Shown here piece by piece: positions 39,313 to 43,214 of a stretch of 43,214 bases of DNA. Under the pieces are notes generated by a model, which saw nothing but the letters and a program-made list of their open reading frames with translations, had not been told where the DNA came from and searched no databases. The DNA is taken from assembly GCA_017881055.1 (NCBI GenBank), contig JADGRF010000111.1, positions 1-43,214 on the forward strand, written 5' to 3'. This DNA comes from Sandaracinaceae bacterium. Its GTDB lineage: Bacteria > Myxococcota_A > Polyangia > Polyangiales > JAFGIB01. Position numbers and translations under genes: made by a program. Each line of letters opens with the position of its first letter. The first letter of the stretch is position 1.

Positions 39313-40380
39313 AACGGGCGGCTCAGGCGCTGCCGAGTGCAGGCCGCACTCTTTCTTCGTCGCCTCTTCCCACCACCAGCGGCCTTCGCGCTCGTGCTGG
39401 CCAGGCAGCGTGGCGCGCGTGCACGGCTCGCAGCCGATCGACACGAAGCCGCGCTCGTGCAGCTCGTTGTACGGAACACCGTGCTCGCGGATGTAACTCC
39501 AGACGCGCGCCGAGCTCCAGTTAGCGAGCGGGTTGCTCTTGATCAGCGGAGCCTGCGTGCCGAGCTTGCCGATGAACGTCGCGTCTTCCTGGACTACGGG
39601 CACTTCGCCACGCGTCGCAGGACTTTGATCCTTGCGCTGACCCGTCAACCAGGCGCGGTAGCCCGAGAGCGCGCGCTTGAGCGGCTCGACCTTGCGCACC
39701 GCGCAGCACTCTTGGTGGCCGTCTTCGTAGAAGCTGAACAAGCCCTTCTTGCGCACGAACGCCTGCAGCGCTTGCGTCTCGGGCGCCATCAGCTCGACCT
39801 CGATGCCGTAATGCTTACGCACCTTGTCGATCAGCCGGTAGGTCTCGGGGTGGAGCCGACCGGTGTCGAGGCAAAAGACCGAGTACTCGAAGCCGCTGCG
39901 CGCAGCCATGTCGATCAGCACCACGTCTTCGGCGCCGCTCCAGGCAATCGCGCACTCGCGACCGAAACGTTCGAGCATGTAGCGCACGACGTCGAGCGGC
40001 TGTGACGCCGCGAGCTTCGGCGCCACCGCGTCCAGCTCCTGCTTGGACACGATCGGAGCAGACGGTGCTGACAAACTCGGGGCCTTGGAATCGCGCGCGT
40101 GGCTGTCACCGTGCGGACCGAGCGCGCGCATCAAGTGCAGCGTGCTCTCGACGATGCTCTCGTCGCCGGCGCGGTCGCGCACCACGAAGAACGGAGCGTT
40201 CGCGACGCCGAAGCGCTGCCCTAGGCGCATGCCCTCGGAATCCGGCTGGCCTTCGACGGCCCAGACCACGCGGTCGATGCGCTCCCACAGGCCGCGGTCC
40301 CGCAGCAGGCCCTCTGCCATGATGCACTTGTCGCAGGCGGCGCCGCTCGCAAGCTGCTTTTTGACCATGGTGACGTGCAT
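39283..40380 (-). CDS. cysH: APS/PAPS reductase with N-terminal glutaredoxin-like domain
   Basis: This is a 365-residue fusion. Residues 1-95 form a thioredoxin/glutaredoxin-like domain with Cys16-x-x-Cys19 (ACDKC) and the cis-Pro block NAPFFVV. Residues 115-350 are a CysH reductase with [30 protein letters not shown], and [15 protein letters not shown]. Cys225-Cys226 and Cys317-x-x-Cys320 are the four ligands of the [4Fe-4S] cluster, which marks the APS-type (assimilatory adenylyl-sulfate) reductase. The terminal ECGLH carries the catalytic Cys. Reduction of APS to sulfite needs a thiol donor; the fused domain probably supplies it. Plant APR carries such a domain at the C-terminus, so the N-terminal order is unusual. 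No cysD, cysN or cysI gene is adjacent. Confidence 0.88.
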   Translation of the reverse strand: MHVTMVKKQLASGAACDKCIMAEGLLRDRGLWERIDRVVWAVEGQPDSEGMRLGQRFGVANAPFFVVRDRAGDESIVESTLHLMRALGPHGDSHARDSKAPSLSAPSAPIVSKQELDAVAPKLAASQPLDVVRYMLERFGRECAIAWSGAEDVVLIDMAARSGFEYSVFCLDTGRLHPETYRLIDKVRKHYGIEVELMAPETQALQAFVRKKGLFSFYEDGHQECCAVRKVEPLKRALSGYRAWLTGQRKDQSPATRGEVPVVQEDATFIGKLGTQAPLIKSNPLANWSSARVWSYIREHGVPYNELHERGFVSIGCEPCTRATLPGQHEREGRWWWEEATKKECGLHSAAPEPPVLQPALERDL

Positions 40381-40505
40381 GGGAGATCTCCCAATAGCAA
40401 AGCTGCGGGTAACGGCAACAAAAATCCACCATTCTTGAGCGGGTTTATCGGGAATCTGTTCGGTTGACGCGGCGCTGGCGGGAAACCTACGGCTCCGGTA
40501 AGGGC

Positions 40506-41414
40506 ATGTGCGTGTCCAGCCGCTCCGTGACCCAGCCTTCCGGCTCCGCTGACACCGTCGTCGCGGACGGTGAATACGGGCTGTTCGAAGGCTCCTCGGC
40601 CGACCAAGTTGTCATGCACGAGTACCGGACGCTCGGCAGCTGGGCGAAGACCATCGTCACGCTCATGGAGAGCCGGCTGTTCGGCACGGGCCCCGGCACG
40701 TTGATCGACGTCGGCGCCAACCTGGGCCTGGTGTCGATTCCCGTCCTCGAGCGCACCGGCTCGATCGGGGTCGCGTTCGAGCCCGAGCCGAACAACTTCG
40801 CCTACCTCGAACGCAACGTCGCACGCCACGGCCTCGCGCGGCGGCTCGAGCTACGCAAGACCGCCTGCTACTCCGAGCGCACGAGCTTGCCGCTGCTCTT
40901 GTCGGAGACCAACTTGGGCGACCACCGCTTGCAGCGCGCTGCAGCTGACACCGCTGGCGGGAACGTTCGCCCCGGAAACGTGATCGAAGTCGCGGCCGAG
41001 CGGCTCGACGACGTGCTGCGTGACCGCGAGCTGCCGCATCCGATCGTGCTCAAGGTCGACGCGCAAGGCTCGGAAGTTCGTGTATTCGAAGGCGCGCACG
41101 AGACGTTGCAGCGTGCGGACTACGTGATCACCGAGTACTGGCCGGAAGCGATCGTGGCTCACGGCGACAGCGCGTTGCGCTTCGCGGAGATCCTGCGCCG
41201 TCACTTCGAGTTCGGCGCCGTGCTGCACGTGGCACCGCTACCCGAGCCGCTCTACAGCAGCGAGCACGTGTTTCGGCAATTCGACTGGCTGGCGAACGAC
41301 GGCAGCGATCCCGGCTTCTTCGATCTGCTGTTCTCGAAGCACTGGGTGCTCCCCAACCACGGCTCCGAACTCGACGAGCTGGCGCGCTCGATCGCCGAGC
41401 ACAAGCGGCGCTGA
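40506..41414 (+). CDS. FkbM-family methyltransferase
   Basis: This is a 302-residue protein with the SAM site LIDVGANLGLVSIPV and acidic post-I block FEPEPNNFAYLERNV. The FkbM signature VLKVDAQGSEVRVFEGA is followed by a tail (VITEYWPEAI) typical of the family. Members O-methylate sugars or small molecules in glycan and secondary metabolism (family knowledge); the substrate is unknown. I chose ATG 40506. An in-frame TTG at 40464 would add 14 residues that look non-conserved. It is divergent from cysH and ends 5 bp from the convergent transglycosylase stop. Confidence 0.82.
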   Translation: MCVSSRSVTQPSGSADTVVADGEYGLFEGSSADQVVMHEYRTLGSWAKTIVTLMESRLFGTGPGTLIDVGANLGLVSIPVLERTGSIGVAFEPEPNNFAYLERNVARHGLARRLELRKTACYSERTSLPLLLSETNLGDHRLQRAAADTAGGNVRPGNVIEVAAERLDDVLRDRELPHPIVLKVDAQGSEVRVFEGAHETLQRADYVITEYWPEAIVAHGDSALRFAEILRRHFEFGAVLHVAPLPEPLYSSEHVFRQFDWLANDGSDPGFFDLLFSKHWVLPNHGSELDELARSIAEHKRR

Positions 41415-41419
41415 CGCGC

Positions 41420-42112
41420 TCAGTGAACGCCGCGCTCCTCGAAGACGCGAGCGGCGGTCAGCACTTTGCGCACGTAGCCCTCGACTCCGTCGGCCAGCGG
41501 CTGGCCGGCATCGAGCGCGTCGCGCACGGTGGTCGGCCCCGCGTTGTACGCGGCGAGCGCCAGGCGAATGTCGCCACGGAACGCCTTGAGCATGTGCGCG
41601 AGGTAGAGCGTGCCGGCATCGATGTTGAAGTCGGCGCTGTACGACTGCGTGCGGCGCCCGAGCTCGCGCGCCAAGACGCGTGCGGTGCGCGGCATCAGCT
41701 GCATCAAGCCGCGCGGTCCGAGCCTGCCGTGTGCGCGGGACTGAAAACGGCTCTCGACCCAGATCACGCCGTTGATCAGCTGCGCATCGACGCCGTGCTT
41801 ACGCGCCGCGGCGTGCACGAAGCGCTGCACCGACTTGATGCGCTTCTGCTCCTCGGTGGAGAACTCGGGCAGCGTCTCCGGAACGACCGGCTCGGGCTCG
41901 GCAGGCTCGACCTGCACGGGCTCGGACACGGGAGCTACTGGCGGCGGCGCTTCGCTGGTTTCGCTGCCGCTGACGGCGGCAGGCGAGGCATTCGGCTTCG
42001 GCGCAGCGGTCAGCGCCGGTGCGCTGGCGCAACCGGCCAACGTCAGCGGCGCGCTCGCACACGCCGCCAGCGTCAGTGCAGACAACGCGGCGTTCGCCAG
42101 CTGTTGGATCAG
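41420..42112 (-). CDS. Lytic transglycosylase (SLT domain) lipoprotein, uncertain start
   Basis: About 230 residues. The N-terminus is hydrophobic with two lipobox-like sites (LTLAAC and LTLAGC). A Pro/Glu-rich linker follows, and then an SLT-type domain with the catalytic Glu in NGVIWVESRFQSRAH and the motifs GPRGLMQLMPRTA and ALAAYNAGPTTV. It cleaves glycan strands of peptidoglycan to 1,6-anhydro ends (established). No ATG or GTG precedes the lipobox in frame. A CTG at 42112 overlaps the upstream stop as CTGA, and a TTG lies at 42085. Either would be a non-standard start; both keep the lipobox. It is in an operon with the upstream membrane protein. Confidence 0.82.
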   Translation of the reverse strand: MIQQLANAALSALTLAACASAPLTLAGCASAPALTAAPKPNASPAAVSGSETSEAPPPVAPVSEPVQVEPAEPEPVVPETLPEFSTEEQKRIKSVQRFVHAAARKHGVDAQLINGVIWVESRFQSRAHGRLGPRGLMQLMPRTARVLARELGRRTQSYSADFNIDAGTLYLAHMLKAFRGDIRLALAAYNAGPTTVRDALDAGQPLADGVEGYVRKVLTAARVFEERGVH

Positions 42113-42780
42113 CGACTGGGTAGCGCGCCCGCGCGCGAGCGTCGAAACTCGATCACCCAGGCCGGCGTCTGCGTCACGAACGCATCGAGCACCTTTTCGC
42201 GCCGCGCGTAGTAGACCGCCGAGCCGCCTTGGAAGAGCAGCGTCACGAGCCCCAGGAGCCCGTAGAACACTGGCATTCCGATGCGGTACCACGAGTCCAA
42301 TTCGCTCTTCATACCGCTCATTTCGGGCGAACCGAGCGCGTCCGAGAGCTCGGGATGCTCGCGCGCGATCTCGAGCAACGGGTTGTCGCTGCGCGCGCTC
42401 AGCACCATTTGCACGAGCGCGTACGCGACCACCGCGGCACAGAACGCGATCTGATTGCGCGACAGCCTGCGCAGCGCGCCTCGGTCGTACGCGAGCAACG
42501 CTCTGCGTGCGCGCAGCTCCACGAAGCCAAAGCCGCCAAGCACGAGCACGTACAGGAGCGACCACGGATCGAACAGCACCGAGATCAGACACACGGCTGC
42601 ACAGACGACGAAGCCCAGGCCGTTGCAGAGCGCGAGCGTACGCGCGCCGGAGAGCGCACGGTCGCGCTCGTCGGCCAGCGCGAGCTCGCGCAGCTGCGCG
42701 GGTGTGATCGCAGGTACCTCGGCCGACTCTGCAGCTGCAGCGGGAACGGGGACGACGGGAGACTGGGCGGGCTCGGACAT
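42109..42780 (-). CDS. Multi-pass membrane protein of unknown function
   Basis: This is a 223-residue protein. A low-complexity Ala/Pro/Val N-terminus (to about residue 30) precedes hydrophobic segments at about 46-62, 66-82, 104-122 and 163-180. The Arg-rich C-terminus ends FRRSRAGALPSR. I do not recognise a family. The start is ATG 42780, chosen because the predicted soluble head starts there. Its TGA overlaps the CTG start of the transglycosylase gene, so the two are co-translated. A cell-wall-related role is only a contextual guess. Confidence 0.65.
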   Translation of the reverse strand: MSEPAQSPVVPVPAAAAESAEVPAITPAQLRELALADERDRALSGARTLALCNGLGFVVCAAVCLISVLFDPWSLLYVLVLGGFGFVELRARRALLAYDRGALRRLSRNQIAFCAAVVAYALVQMVLSARSDNPLLEIAREHPELSDALGSPEMSGMKSELDSWYRIGMPVFYGLLGLVTLLFQGGSAVYYARREKVLDAFVTQTPAWVIEFRRSRAGALPSR

Positions 42781-43079
42781 GCGGTGCAGACGACGAGTGT
42801 ACGCGCCGCAGGAAGGGTGCGTCAGGCGAGTCAGCATACGGGCGACACACCGCGCACGACGCGCGCCCACATTGCCTCCCCGGCGTGGGGCTCGGCCGTG
42901 AAGTAGCGTTCTGCACACGAAGCGGAGACAATGAATGCGGCGGGGCTAGCTGCAAGGGTACTCGTGACATGCCTGCGGACCGGCGGCGGCCGTCCGCGCT
43001 TACTGCCCGCGCCGCACCGTGATGCCCCAGATCTGCGAGAAACACAACCTGGTGCTGGTTCACGAGCCTGGGCGATCGC
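42781..43079. promoter_or_regulatory. Intergenic region upstream of the membrane protein operon and the partial gene
   Basis: About 300 bp hold no convincing gene. The piece 42905-42970 is less GC-rich than its surroundings (around GACAATGAATGCGG). It probably contains divergent promoters for the minus-strand operon and the plus-strand partial gene. Confidence 0.35.
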
Positions 43080-43214
43080 GTGGTGACGTTCGTGCTCGGG
43101 CTGTGCTTGGCGGGTGCGCTCGGCAGCGTGTACGTGCTGTCGCGCGCCGAGCATCGCGGTGCACCGCGTGCGAAACGCACGCTGCAGCTGGCGAAGCCCG
43201 CGAGCCCCGCACCC
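43080..43214 (+). CDS. Start of a membrane-anchored or exported protein, cut by the window end
   Basis: From GTG 43080 (or the next GTG at 43083) the frame is open to the window end and begins with a hydrophobic segment, VVTFVLGLCLAGALGSVYVL. A basic, Pro-rich stretch follows (RAKRTLQLAKPASPAP). The layout is that of a signal anchor. The frame is also open upstream to about 43040, so the start is uncertain. The product cannot be identified from 45 codons. Confidence 0.4.
   Translation, partial: MVTFVLGLCLAGALGSVYVLSRAEHRGAPRAKRTLQLAKPASPAP

Noticed and set aside
42113-43180. Long N-terminal extension of the lytic transglycosylase
   Set aside because: It overlaps the membrane protein gene in another frame and is Arg-rich and motif-free; the lipobox marks the true N-terminal region.

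Overview
The window is GC-rich, gene-dense bacterial chromosome. Several traits point to the Myxococcota, probably the Polyangia branch (inference). These are a C-terminal MYXO-CTERM-like sorting tail (20482-21081), a von Willebrand-type lipoprotein, a lipoprotein with a MopE-like metal-binding motif, a haem-motif lipoprotein, a caspase-like/sigma/anti-sigma set, and many two-component fusions. I see no phage, plasmid, insertion-sequence or CRISPR signature. It reads as core plus lineage-specific chromosome.

Layout: 0.4-2.4 kb holds a vWA lipoprotein. 2.8-5.5 kb holds yifB/comM and recA, a DNA-processing pair. 5.5-8.3 kb holds a divergent GT61 glycosyltransferase and a polysaccharide flippase. 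8.3-9.8 kb holds an OmpP1/FadL-like porin. 9.9-14.2 kb is a signalling locus: a stand-alone CheB methylesterase, a receiver-kinase-receiver protein with degenerate ATP-binding boxes, and a PAS kinase broken by an internal deletion. 14.3-18.3 kb holds a MopE/beta-propeller lipoprotein, an NAD-dependent epimerase-like protein, a truncated TetR regulator and DoxX. 18.7-22.2 kb is a translation and secretion RNA island on the minus strand: SRP RNA (ffs), tRNAs for all four serine anticodon classes (GGA, CGA, GCT, TGA), tRNA-Arg(ACG), and tadA, whose product modifies that tRNA-Arg. Class I fructose-bisphosphate aldolase follows. 22.2-32.6 kb carries enzymes: CDP-alcohol phosphatidyltransferase, DODA-type dioxygenase, a sulfatase-fold protein coupled to queE, an extensin-like protein, a methyltransferase, proline iminopeptidase and HMG-CoA lyase. 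32.8-36.8 kb has a LysM-MepA endopeptidase, a decayed anti-sigma/sigma/caspase operon and a haem-motif lipoprotein. 37.0-43.2 kb has a small secreted protein, an intact hybrid kinase, an APS reductase with an N-terminal glutaredoxin-like domain, an FkbM methyltransferase, a lytic transglycosylase, a membrane protein and the start of a partial gene.

The most unusual layer is non-coding. At least three families of short inverted-repeat elements sit against gene ends and stable RNAs. One family (about 49-148 bp, termini AACAGYGACG) directly abuts or supplies stop codons: two unrelated proteins both end in AKQ because the element terminus encodes those residues and the stop. A second family forms 26-28 bp hairpins whose stems differ by compensatory changes between loci. 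A third includes a 123-bp cruciform with perfect 28-bp arms, 2 bp from a tRNA gene. Short tandem repeats (10-14 bp units) also recur just outside start or stop codons.

Several reading frames look damaged: the PAS kinase, the sigma factor, the caspase-like gene and the TetR gene. Assembly error cannot be excluded from sequence alone. All family calls come from reading motifs, not from database searches.
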